NCBI GenBank assembly: GCA_947095535.1
Contig: OX352774.1
Coordinates: 238,167,825 to 238,231,824, forward strand
DNA: 64,000 nucleotides
Direction of reading: 5' to 3'
Source: Poecilobothrus nobilitatus
Lineage: Eukaryota; Arthropoda; Insecta; Diptera; Dolichopodidae
The notes under the pieces were generated by a model that was not told where the DNA came from, made no database searches, and was given only the letters and a program-made list of their open reading frames with translations. The translations under genes were made by a program, and so were the position numbers. Positions 37,581-49,250 of the stretch are shown here, in pieces; within the stretch, counting starts at the first letter, position 1; every line of letters begins with the position of its first letter.

Positions 37581-38944
37581 TGTTTTAATAAGCAATTGCA
37601 ATTCACGCAATCAATAGCAAATATTTGGATTTTTTTAAATTTCCTCTATCAAATGTATATGATAGTACTCAAAAGGATTTTTGTTTTATTATTGTTTTTT
37701 TTTTCTTATTTATACATTGAACTCGAAATTTTGTGATTGTTTGATAAATAACTTTGGTTAACTATAAATATCTGTAGCTAATAGGTATTTATAATTTTTT
37801 TAATTAACTCTAACTAATAAGTATTTGGTAGCCCAAATTTATTTATTTAGAAGAAAAAGTAAAAACAAAAAAGCAAAATTTAAAATTCAACGTAACAAAA
37901 GATTGTCTTATTTGAATATGTATATTATAGGTATAGATTATACATACTATATGATGCATATGTATATTCTTTACATGGGTTTTTTTTTTTATAAAAATGG
38001 AAAATTAATAATGAAAGTTAGAAAATTTTGGAAAAATATTGATATTGTAAGATGGCTGCACTGAATATTTATCATTTAAAATAAAAAAAATTAGAGTCGG
38101 TTGGTAAATAATTGAGTAAAAAAGTTTTAAATGTCTATCATTTATAGATTAAATATTATGATTTGTAAATTGTATATTTTCACTTTTTGAAAATAGTTCC
38201 AATTTCAAAAAAAAAAAAAAAAAACAAATACCAGAAAATAAAGCAAATAATGATAGTAAAAATAAAATAAATAATAAAATAAGTTTAAAAATAAAAAATT
38301 CATAACGATATATTTGATATATAGAAAAATATTTGCTATATAGAAAATATTAATAAAATAAAATGAATGGAATGCTAAAAAAACTAAACATTATATGAGA
38401 ATATTAATCATAAAAAAATTTTAATTTATAAAGTTAATGCACTTAAAATTTGTTCTTTATAACTATAAATTTTATTAAATTATGACTCAAAATATCTTAA
38501 CATTATAATAATATTAAATTATAATATCTAGTTTTAGTCTTTTTAATTTTCTTTAATAAAATAAATACAAATATTTTATAGTTATGACTAATGATCTACA
38601 TAAAGAGGTCATTATAGTTTAACATCGCAGTACATATATGCAAAATTTTTTTTTCTCTAAAATTTATTAATTTTCCGATAAATTTGCTCTGTGGAAAATC
38701 ATTTTTTATAATATATTTCTCATATAAGGACTTCATCGAAACTAAAATAAGAATTATTCACTTTTCAACCCATATAATTTAAATAGTAATTTATCTATTT
38801 TTCAATTTGATTAAGTTACTTAGTTTGAATTTAAAATTTAAATCTAAACTTCATTCTAAAATAATTTGTTATATGTGGTATCTCTTGGAATAATCATAGG
38901 ATCCAGTAAAATTAAAAATGAGAATTATAAAAGGATTTCCGTCG

Positions 38945-39130
38945 GGATACTGCCAGTCAAAGGAGCACTAAATGAAAATTGGAAAAGAAAATGATGGCAC
39001 AGACAAATTATGTCAAGAGGAAGTAAATACTCCAAGACACATAATAATAAACTGCGAAGGTTTTCTTTGAGCAAGATATGTGCATTGAGGGGCATTTTGA
39101 TTTTCCGAAGATGAACTGCTTCCACTACAC
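38945..39130 (+). pseudogene. Fossil LINE C-terminal Cys-rich tail
   Basis: In one + strand frame: GYCQSKEH, a stop, MKIGKENDGTDKLCQEEVN, then TPRHIIINCEGFL and a stop. This matches the 'GHC.L..HL..IG......CR.C.EEEETP.H+...C..L' module at the C-terminus of many LINE ORF2 proteins, often those with RNase H (I, R1, LOA relatives; family knowledge). It is broken by stops and has no RT nearby, so it is a fragment of a LINE of a different type from the tandem pair. Confidence 0.65.
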
Positions 39131-39840
39131 CCTCTACAGATTTTTACTTTTTTAGAGGCAATAAGATTGACAAAAGTATTATAAGTGGAGGTTAAATTCA
39201 GTAAAAGTAGGGATAAAATCTACAAAAAATCTTCCAGATGAAATCTAACATCCGGAAAAACATCAAATTTATACTCTAAATTAATATAAAGAAATTTTTA
39301 ACTCAACTTTATGAAATAAAATGTGATTTTCATGACATTTCATGACCATATTTTTAAAATTTTTATAACATAATTTAATATTAAAATAATTTTTTTTAAA
39401 TATTAAAACATTTTGTTTAAAATTAAAGATAATCAAATTTAATAATTCGAATATTTTAAAAGTTCTAGTTTCTATTGAATCGAAATACAAACAAAAAAAA
39501 ATTTAAACCAATTTATTTAAATAATAAATAGGTTTCGTAATGCAATTTTCTACTAAAATACCCTTCAATTAAATTTTAAAAAAATAATTTTTTTTTTATG
39601 TCCTGTTTAAAAAGTTTTAAAATATAAAATTTGGCCCTAAATTCAGAATCATTAAAATTATACAAAGAATATCATATTATTAACAATTGTTTTGTTATTT
39701 AGGTTAAAAAAAAAAAAAAACAAAAAGAAAAATATAAAAATTTTTAATATTTATTTTGTCTACCAAAAATGATTTTATATTGTATCTATTTAATAAAATG
39801 TCGATTGGACTTTGAATAATCTGGTTCTTTTAATTTAAAT

Positions 39841-40492
39841 ATACAAAGTGTGCCAGAATGAAATGTACATATAGAGTAGAGGGAAATAGTGGATTGCGGA
39901 ACATAAATGTTTATATTGAATTTTCTGCAAAAATGATACAAACATTTATATACCTACATATGATACCAAATATAATTTTTTTTTCTTCCCTTGTTACGCC
40001 TCTTGGGACCATAAGATGTGTACATGCATCTCCATCTGACTACGTTTTAAGCAGTTGTCATAGCTGTGCTTCTATGTGCCTTTTATTGCGGTCCTCAAGA
40101 TGGAGCACCTCCAAATGTTTATGGGACGACTTTGTCTGCGGCTTCCTTGAAGGTATCATTTGAGTGCTGCCCTTGCTATGCAATTTCGTACATACAGTGT
40201 AATACAGTATAATAAAAGCTGAGAACTTAGCAAATTTAAAAATTAAAAATACATTTTGCACATCACTAATACTTTCTCATAATATTTAAAATATCTGATA
40301 TCAATTTCCTGTATTGTACACGGAAAATACGTGATTTTCTTTTCAGAAGCACATACCAAAAACTTTGAATTTCGTTATCTCAAAAACCGTCTTTAATATA
40401 AACTCCCCTTTATAGAATTTTTTTGTTTTTGTTTCTACATTCTCTTCCATTTCTTGGTCATTTTTAAAGCTTACTTCTTGGACACCTTGTAT
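39841..40492. mobile_element. MITE-like element with ATACAA(A/G)GTGT ends
   Basis: Left end 39841-39862 and the reverse complement of the right end 40471-40492 agree at 17 of 22 positions (both start ATACAA, then GTGT, CA and AGAA blocks). The 652-bp interior holds a GC-richer central part (40000-40190) with overlapping accidental frames on both strands and a 'TTATCTCAAAAACCG' phrase. No transposase motifs were seen. Confidence 0.6.
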
Positions 40493-43400
40493 ATTATATG
40501 AATAAAATCGTTTTAAAAATTAACGAAAGTGGTCCTGGAAATGAGTAAATTACTTCAACAATAAATATGTATATTTATATTGTCTGATCTTTACTAGGGC
40601 AATTTATTTTGAAATAATGATTTAGTAAAAATAAATTAAAATTAAAATCATTTGAAATAGTTGAATGACATTAATTCTAAATGTAAGATAAATGTGTATA
40701 TTTATAAAATTTATATAACACATTATATACATCATAATATATCAAAATATTTTTGTCTAAAAATTTAAATTTTCGTTAATTTATGAGAAGTCTTCTTAAT
40801 TTATATTTCTAAAGTATAAAACTCCCTAAATAAATTTCTATTTAATTTTGAGCCTCTTAAATATTGTTAATTGGGTCACATACCAATTCATATATGATAT
40901 TTTAAGAAATTGATTTAAAACCAATTTCCAGTTAATAAAAAATTCTTTTTTGTTAGATTTTTAAAAAATTTAATAGGTTGTTAAACATTTTTAATTTTTT
41001 TTTTTTTGTCAAATTTCAAAATAAAATTTTAGAGATGCGATTGATTTTAAATCCTGATTTTTATAGGAAATTCAAAATAAAAATTTATTGATATTTTTAT
41101 AAATCTGTTAAAATTTAAATAAAATTTTTAATTAATAAGTTATTAATAAAAATAAGGGAGCATACCAGTTTCTTACAAAGACCTTTCGTCTAATGTCACT
41201 TCGTGAAAAGACTTATAGCAAAATGTCATTTAGCAAAAAGGCTTTTAATAAAATGGTACCTATTTAAAAAGGAAAACATTCATGAAATGTATGACGTATG
41301 TACAAAAATTAATTAGTTGGAAGGGATTTTAGAGTTGGTTACAAAATCGGTACTTATACGCTTTTTCCGCAGCATAAATATTTGTAAAGCAAATGTTTAT
41401 CAAATATCTTTTGCGACAACATATTCCCTTTTCCAAAACATATTAGCAAAATGGTGGCTTTCAATTTAGATTTTGGCTAACTGTACATAAACCTAACAAA
41501 CACAAAATAAAAAAAAATGTTTATGGGGTTAGAATTATGTAAAATAAAAAAATCTACCAATATTGTAATATTGTAATCTACCAATATTATACTAAATTTA
41601 AATTTATATAAAAGATGTTATATAATATATGAATACATATATAATATATATTATGTTTATGTATATCTAATATATTATATTAAAAAATGTTCCATGTCAT
41701 TAAATCTCATGCCTAAATTACTTTGTAATAAACTTATTTATACTCCCACGATAATAATCACCTTGTATAATATAAACAATAATAACAAATAAAAAATAAA
41801 CATGTGTGAGATAATACATGCTTATAGAAAAGTCATAAATATTTATTTGCGGGAAATATTAAATTCTCTATACTATTTCTATACAAAAAACAACAAAACA
41901 CAGCCTAAAAGTTTATGACAATAAAACAAAAAAAAAAATATATATATATATTTTCATCACTTGAAAAATGGAAAACCAAAAACAAAAACAAAATGGTAAA
42001 ACATATTTTCCACATTTTCCACAGGTGTTTTATTCTTACCACATACTTTTTCACTTAACATCTATATACACACAAAAATATTTTGTCTTCTTTTAAAATA
42101 TTATTCATAATAGTCTTAATATGTTTATTTACCTAAGATACAAAATAAACACATCTGTATACCCACATAACTACATATCTACTCTTCCTATGAGTAGATA
42201 TAGAAAACAATAAAATAAAAAGCATCCTTGTTGGATGTTTAAGAGGCCGCAAAAAAAAAAAAATTTATAGAAGAAAAAAAATAGCAGAAAAATAAAAATG
42301 AAAGTTAATTTTTAATTTCCTTGTAAAGTTTTTTTTTTTTTTTGTAAACAGCTTTTCCTCAAACCTTGTCTTCATTCACCTTGAATTTATACACGACCAA
42401 TTAAATAAAGAATGCTTAAAAATCACCTTCATGTTATTTATTTTAACTTTTTCTATAAATATGAAGTGAGAAGCAAAAGTATAGATTCGGTTCCAACATG
42501 ATTGTTTGCAATTGTGTCGTATTTTTAAAACGGTCATTCTTTCTTTTTGTTGAGTAGCATTTTAAATGCAGGATACATTTTTTTGTCAAAAAATTAATTA
42601 TTTTTTGCAGTAGTTGTCTTTTATGGATTTAATATCCCTTTAAATAAAAATACTTTAATTTTTTACAAAAAGTATCTTCAATTTTCCCTAAATAGAGCTG
42701 GCTTACTGTCTCTATTCGTCCTCAGTTATATCTTTTATAAATTTTGAGATTAATCTTAAGTCAAATCTAAACAAAGTGGTATTTGATTTTTCTTTTCTGG
42801 AAAAAAATTCTGTAAAAGAGGGTGAGTCAGTAGAGAGTCTTTTTTAAAATTTAAAAGTTGATAACAATGAGAAAAGTATGGCAATAAAATAAGAAAATTA
42901 TGTTAATGGAACTTTAATTGCATTTATTTTTGGATAAATAGCAATAATTAATCATTAATTTTATTTTTTAAAGGAAAAGGGTAAAATAAATCAAGATTTT
43001 GTATTATACAAATACTTTAAGTTTTTTTTTTGATTGTTAATTTTCGATGCTCACTGTATTCAATCATTATTTCAGTATCTTCATTCACTTCATTTCTTTT
43101 TATGCTTGATCTGTCAAAAGAAATATGTTTTTGCTCTTTCATACTTTTTTTTTCTTCTTCTTTTGCTAAAACAAAGTCAATTTAAGAGTATATTTAGAAA
43201 TTATAATATAAAACTGACGAGTGACGACAGTTCAAGAACACTACAATAACACTTGGGGAAGAGTGATGTAAAGAAGATATTTGATAGAAAAAGAAAATAA
43301 AGCTAAAAAATCAAAATACGAAAAGTAAGAAGGAAAAGATAAAAAACTAAAGAAAAAATAGGCACGCAAAATCATCATTATCATCATCACCATATCTAAG

Positions 43401-44443
43401 GAAAGCTAACATTAATAAAACAAAAAAACAAATTTTAAGGATAAATTTACTGCTACAGGAATATGAATTTTATTTCTTTTGTTTGTTTTTGATATGATTT
43501 ATATTTAGAATGGAAATGATGGGTAGGCCTTTTTTTTAAAAAAGAAAGCTGAAGAAATAAATTTGACTGAATGACAGAAAGAGAGAGAGAGAGAGTAATA
43601 AGGGAAAAATGTAGGTTTCATTTTTGTTTGTAAAAGTCATTAATAATAGATTTTGAATAAATGTTTTTTAAAAAAAAAAAAGAAAAAATAAATAAAAATT
43701 GTGATGAATGATAAGTGGATATAAAAGGACGAAATGTGATAAAAACATAAGATTTGAAATAAACATATCACATGGTAAATTGTTATTTTATGATTTTTTA
43801 AAACAGTTATTGGTAAATAAAAGGAAATGATGAAAATTTGTTTTTTTTTTTATTTTTAACGAATTTTTGAATTTATTTTGTTTTTCTTTTCCTTATTATA
43901 TTCTGTTATGAACGCTTTGTTTATGTGTTTATCCTAGGTGTTTTATTTATTCATGTATATTGTTTTTTAATATTTATTTTTTAATAAACCATAAAAGTAT
44001 ATTAGCTATATACATAATAGTATATAATGTATAAAAATCATATGATATTTATGTAATTTTTTATCTATTTTTAAGCCGTATCTTAATTTTACTTCATTTG
44101 TTTTTGCATTACTTTCATAATATTGTAAAAGAAAAAGAAAATTAATTTGAAAAAAAAAATAACACAACGGTGTTATTTATTACGAGGGTGGTTTTCTTTT
44201 CTAAGTCTATTTAAAATGATTCTATTTCTTTAGAAGGTAAAAAATTCAATAGAATAAATTTAAAGAAAAAAATTTTGATTTTGACAATTAAAAACCAAAG
44301 TAACAAATTTTGTTTTTTCTTTCATCATTTTTGATGTTATTGTCTTTTATTACTGTTAATTTTCTTTAATTTTATCTTCTTTCAGACTTATATCTTATTA
44401 TCTATATATTATTATTTTGTTGACTTATTAAACAAACAATTAA
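40493..44443. other. AT-rich intronic stretch before the LINE pair
   Basis: 41160-41470 has recurring 'CAAAATGTCATTTAGCAAAA'-like phrases and a 'GAGTTGGTTACAAAATCGG' match to the 14481/54225 repeat family. 43540-43600 has a short GA repeat. Near 44340-44385 there is a pyrimidine tract ending TTCAG that looks like an unused acceptor. No gene seen. Confidence 0.45.
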
Positions 44444-44713
44444 TTTTTTTTTTTTTTTTTTATTCTTTATTTAGATCTTATAAATATAACTTACAAAAAA
44501 AAAATTTAAAAATATCAGTTTACTTCTTTGTTTAATAATTAATTTTAAGATGGCCTGATTTCTTATTATATTAATTTTAAGTTTTATATTTTAATATTAC
44601 AATAAATCTTTAAATGTTCCATGGTAATTTACATCCTTTTATTTATTATTTTTTGGTAAAAATTTCATTTAAAAATCCAAATTTATTTCTATTGAGTTTT
44701 AAAATAAAAACTT

Positions 44714-44780
44714 AACTTATCTTAACCTATCTTAACCTATAAATCTAATCTAATTTACCCTATGCTAACCTACTTATCCT
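44714..44780 (-). repeat. Short TTAACCTATC tandem in the LINE 3' UTR
   Basis: 'TTAACCTATC' repeated about twice, followed by related CTAA-containing words. The identical block is in unit B at about 47015-47081, so it belongs to the LINE 3' UTR. Confidence 0.6.
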
Positions 44781-44825
44781 AAATAATTAAAAATAATTTT
44801 AATCTTCTATGTAGGTGTTTTTTAA

Positions 44826-46361
44826 CTACCAATAATTTCTACTAATGTTTTTGTCCCTTTCTGGTATATGTCTATCAAATTTCAACATCGAATAATCTAC
44901 GTTTCGCGGAAAATAGTCAATGATCTTGCACGTGGCCCGCCTATTATAATGAAATAATAAGGGAACATGGTTTTGATCTTGAATGTAACCATTTGAATCT
45001 AGGTATATAAAAAATTCCGGTGCAATGAATCCTGTATTCATGCTGTATCTTATATACTCATAATTGTGCTAATAAATATTTGACACTAGATTATTTTCCG
45101 TTACTTGTAGAGTTCTATTAAAATGGTTACGTATTAATTTAATAGCAAAGTTATCGAATCTTATTATGTTTGCATCTTTATATATTACTTTGTTTGAATA
45201 AAAATGTTGAAAGTTTGATTCTGGTTTTCTTGTTTTACTTATGCAGACTCTAATGCATTTTCTCTCAAATTTTCTAATAAGTTCCATTGTGCTAGCACTT
45301 ATATTAAACCAAATAGGGATGGCATATGCCATTATTGGTCTTATAAGAGCTTGATATGAAATAATTTTAACTCTGGGACTTATGCGTTTGTCGTAAAACA
45401 AATTTCTGGCGGCCATAAAGGCTTTGTTACTTTTACTTAATATGTGCTTTACATGGTCTTTAAATTTTAAATAATGGTGAACTTGCACTCCTAAATATTT
45501 GATTGTTTTGGTTTGTTTTAATAAAGTTCTATCATTACTTTTAATATTTAGGTTCCTCCAATTTTTTCTGATATTGTGATTAACTTTATCAACAGTGTTT
45601 CGAAAAAGTATTGTTTCACATTTATCAGTATTGATTTTAAGTTGCCAAATTTTACAGAAGTCTAATGACAAATTGAATATTTTTTGCAAGTAGAACTGTA
45701 TATGTTCTATTGTGTCACCTGCCGAGTAAAAAACAATATCATCAGCAAATGCTAATGCATAGTTACTGCCTTTAATAGATTGAAATAGCTCAAGAAGTTC
45801 TGTGATGTAGATACAAAATAATATCGGGGAATTAATTGTTCCCTGCAGAAGCCCATTTTTAATAGCAAATGTTCTACTTATAATGTTTGAATCGTTAGAA
45901 ATAACAAACCTATTACCCGATATCATATCAAATATTAAAGCCACTAATTTACTAGGAAAGCTATAATTCTCTAGCTTATAAATAAGTCCATTTATCCAGA
46001 CTGAGTTGAAAGCTTTTTCCAAGTCAATGAAGCATGCTCCAACGCTTTCTTGCTTATTTATATGCCACGTTAAATCAGACATAAGTTTAGTTATTGCGTG
46101 GGTTGCGCAATGTTTATGCCTAAAACCGAATTGGTTGTCTGTAATTATATTTTTATTTTTCACCTCGTGAATAATTTTATCATTTATAATTGCTTCGTAC
46201 ACTTTACTAATATTTGGGATGAGGCTTATCGGTCGATAGCTGTTGGGATTATTTGGATCTTTTCCAGGTTTTTTAATCATTACAATTTTAGCTTTTTTCC
46301 AATTTTTTGGAAAATATGAGTAAATCCTTATGTCTGTAAAAAACGAGTCTAAATATGCATT
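44826..46361 (-). pseudogene. LINE ORF2 reverse transcriptase, unit A
   Basis: Encodes a non-LTR RT: YRPISL, ACFIDLEKAFNSVW (catalytic Asp), GLLQGTINSPILF, AFADDIVFYS (catalytic Asp pair), LKINTDKC and YLGVQVHH blocks occur in order, with a C-terminal tail to 44826. An in-frame TAG at 45069-45071 cuts off the last ~75 codons, which stay open. The frame has no ATG before the RT core; the first ATG is at 46280. The RT N-terminal part is missing because of the internal deletion. The predicted 403-residue core is identical to that of unit B. No independent activity is expected. Confidence 0.85.
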
Positions 46362-46406
46362 TTATCTTGGAATGTGCAGTTTACACTTGTATAAAATTTT
46401 ATTGGA

Positions 46407-46745
46407 TTACAACCAATTAAATAGTTGATTTTCTCTTTGGTTACTGATTCTGTTTAACCATGTTTGGTGTTTAGCATATAAATCGCCTGTTATCACGAAA
46501 TAATTATTTAAATTTCCTAAATCTAAAAGTTCGAATATTTTTTGAAACTCCTCTATAAATTTATTATGGTTTCTATTAGAAGCGTAAAGTGATATTATGA
46601 ATAGCTTACGATTACTTCCTAATTCTAAATAAATTAAACTTAATTCTATATTCTCGAAATTTCTAAATTGTGGTTTATTAACTATTTTGAACTTAATATT
46701 ATTTTTTATACATATAGCGGTTCCTCCGCCATTTGCATCATTCAT
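46407..46745 (-). pseudogene. Truncated LINE endonuclease, unit A
   Basis: 112 codons starting MNDANGGGTAIC and ending LFNWL, identical to residues 69-180 of the unit B endonuclease. The first 68 residues, including the catalytic Asn and Glu region, were lost by 5' truncation. GDLYAKH has Tyr where the family has the catalytic Asn (GDLN). Confidence 0.85.
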
Positions 46746-47126
46746 TTTTTTTTTTTTTTTTTATTCTTTATTTAGATCTTATAAATATAACTTACAAAAA
46801 AAAAATTTAAAAATATCAGTTTACTTCTTTGTTTAATAATTAATTTTAAGATGGCCTGATTTCTTATTATATTAATTTTAAGTTTTATATTTTAATATTA
46901 CAATAAATCTTTAAATGTTCCATGGTAATTTACATCCTTTTATTTATTATTTTTTGGTAAAAATTTCATTTAAAAATCCAAATTTATTTCTATTGAGTTT
47001 TAAAATAAAAACTTAACTTATCTTAACCTATCTTAACCTATAAATCTAATCTAATTTACCCTATGCTAACCTACTTATCCTAAATAATTAAAAATAATTT
47101 TAATCTTCTATGTAGGTGTTTTTTAA

Positions 47127-48662
47127 CTACCAATAATTTCTACTAATGTTTTTGTCCCTTTCTGGTATATGTCTATCAAATTTCAACATCGAATAATCTA
47201 CGTTTCGCGGAAAATAGTCAATGATCTTGCACGTGGCCCGCCTATTATAATGAAATAATAAGGGAACATGGTTTTGATCTTGAATGTAACCATTTGAATC
47301 TAGGTATATAAAAAATTCCGGTGCAATGAATCCTGTATTCATGCTGTATCTTATATACTCATAATTGTGCTAATAAATATTTGACACTAGATTATTTTCC
47401 GTTACTTGTAGAGTTCTATTAAAATGGTTACGTATTAATTTAATAGCAAAGTTATCGAATCTTATTATGTTTGCATCTTTATATATTACTTTGTTTGAAT
47501 AAAAATGTTGAAAGTTTGATTCTGGTTTTCTTGTTTTACTTATGCAGACTCTAATGCATTTTCTCTCAAATTTTCTAATAAGTTCCATTGTGCTAGCACT
47601 TATATTAAACCAAATAGGGATGGCATATGCCATTATTGGTCTTATAAGAGCTTGATATGAAATAATTTTAACTCTGGGACTTATGCGTTTGTCGTAAAAC
47701 AAATTTCTGGCGGCCATAAAGGCTTTGTTACTTTTACTTAATATGTGCTTTACATGGTCTTTAAATTTTAAATAATGGTGAACTTGCACTCCTAAATATT
47801 TGATTGTTTTGGTTTGTTTTAATAAAGTTCTATCATTACTTTTAATATTTAGGTTCCTCCAATTTTTTCTGATATTGTGATTAACTTTATCAACAGTGTT
47901 TCGAAAAAGTATTGTTTCACATTTATCAGTATTGATTTTAAGTTGCCAAATTTTACAGAAGTCTAATGACAAATTGAATATTTTTTGCAAGTAGAACTGT
48001 ATATGTTCTATTGTGTCACCTGCCGAGTAAAAAACAATATCATCAGCAAATGCTAATGCATAGTTACTGCCTTTAATAGATTGAAATAGCTCAAGAAGTT
48101 CTGTGATGTAGATACAAAATAATATCGGGGAATTAATTGTTCCCTGCAGAAGCCCATTTTTAATAGCAAATGTTCTACTTATAATGTTTGAATCGTTAGA
48201 AATAACAAACCTATTACCCGATATCATATCAAATATTAAAGCCACTAATTTACTAGGAAAGCTATAATTCTCTAGCTTATAAATAAGTCCATTTATCCAG
48301 ACTGAGTTGAAAGCTTTTTCCAAGTCAATGAAGCATGCTCCAACGCTTTCTTGCTTATTTATATGCCACGTTAAATCAGACATAAGTTTAGTTATTGCGT
48401 GGGTTGCGCAATGTTTATGCCTAAAACCGAATTGGTTGTCTGTAATTATATTTTTATTTTTCACCTCGTGAATAATTTTATCATTTATAATTGCTTCGTA
48501 CACTTTACTAATATTTGGGATGAGGCTTATCGGTCGATAGCTGTTGGGATTATTTGGATCTTTTCCAGGTTTTTTAATCATTACAATTTTAGCTTTTTTC
48601 CAATTTTTTGGAAAATATGAGTAAATCCTTATGTCTGTAAAAAACAAGTCTAAATATGCATT
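47127..48662 (-). pseudogene. LINE ORF2 reverse transcriptase, unit B
   Basis: Same RT as in unit A. Numbered from the first in-frame TTG (48647), key blocks are YFPKNWKKAK (11-20), YRPISL (37-42), IDLEKAFNSVW (107-117), GLLQG (165-169) and FADD (200-203). Function in an intact element: reverse transcription of LINE RNA at the nicked target site. An in-frame TAG at 47370-47372 separates residue 425 from 75 further codons starting HNYEYIRYS. Upstream the frame closes at TAA (48663-48665), and the preceding endonuclease frame closes at 48708, so no fused ORF2 can be made. Confidence 0.86.
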
Positions 48663-48707
48663 TTATCTTGGAATGTGCAGTTTACACTTGTATAAAATTT
48701 TATTGGA

Positions 48708-49250
48708 TTACAACCAATTAAATAGTTGATTTTCTCTTTGGTTACTGATTCTGTTTAACCATGTTTGGTGTTTAGCATATAAATCGCCTGTTATCACGAA
48801 ATAATTATTTAAATTTCCTAAATCTAAAAGTTCGAATATTTTTTGAAACTCCTCTATAAATTTATTATGGTTTCTATTAGAAGCGTAAAGTGATATTATG
48901 AATAGCTTACGATTACTTCCTAATTCTAAATAAATTAAACTTAATTCTATATTCTCGAAATTTCTAAATTGTGGTTTATTAACTATTTTGAACTTAATAT
49001 TATTTTTTATACATATAGCGGTTCCTCCGCCATTTGCATCATTCATCCTATCGTTTCTAATCAGATTATAATTTAGAATTCTTAAAGAATGCTTAGGCTG
49101 TAACCTTGTTTCACTTACGCACAAGATATCTGGCTTATTTTCCTTGAGAAAATGCATTAAAGAAAGCTTTTTATTACTAGATACCAAGGAGTTAACATTA
49201 ATAGAAATTATTTTTAAACAATTTCGATCTGACATTCTAGCATGGAACAT
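48708..49250 (-). pseudogene. LINE ORF2 endonuclease N-terminal part, unit B
   Basis: 180 codons of an APE-type endonuclease: IISINVNSL (catalytic Asn about 18), LCVSETRL (catalytic Glu 47), GGGTAICI (74-81), IISLYAS (118-124), VITGDLYAKH (152-161). The GDLN motif reads GDLY, so the catalytic Asn is Tyr at 158. The frame stops after LFNWL, and the last third of the domain (including the SDH-type His motif) is absent. The ATG at 49248-49250 overlaps the end of ORF1, supporting it as the natural ORF2 start. In an intact element this enzyme nicks target DNA. Confidence 0.85.

Larger units (their letters stand above)
44444..46744 (-). mobile_element. Jockey-type LINE, 5'-truncated downstream unit (A)
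   Basis: Minus-strand insertion: the T run 44444-44461 is its 18-nt A tail, followed inward by a 3' UTR (about 44462-44825), the RT part of ORF2 and a truncated endonuclease part. It starts abruptly at the ATG codon of residue 69 of the upstream unit's endonuclease frame, directly against the upstream unit's T run. It is offset by exactly 2,301 bp from the other unit throughout. The only difference I found is + strand G at 46345 against A at 48646. It shares an internal deletion, a premature stop and a mutated endonuclease residue with the upstream unit. Both units run antisense to the Beat gene. Confidence 0.88.

Noticed and set aside
39858..40261. Open frames on both strands inside the 39841-40492 element
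   Set aside because: They overlap each other inside a TIR-bounded non-autonomous element and show no transposase motif.
44340..44386. Pyrimidine tract ending TTTCAG as an exon start
   Set aside because: The following sequence soon meets stops and shows no Beat-like residues. The Ig domain is already continuous from 28020 to 63899.
44714..44790. TTAACCTA-like words resembling insect telomeric TTAGG repeats
   Set aside because: Only about two imperfect units, and the same block recurs in the second LINE unit as part of its 3' UTR.
46098..46319. 73-codon plus-strand frame, repeated at 48399-48620
   Set aside because: Antisense shadow of the LINE RT in both units; the repetition only reflects the tandem copy.
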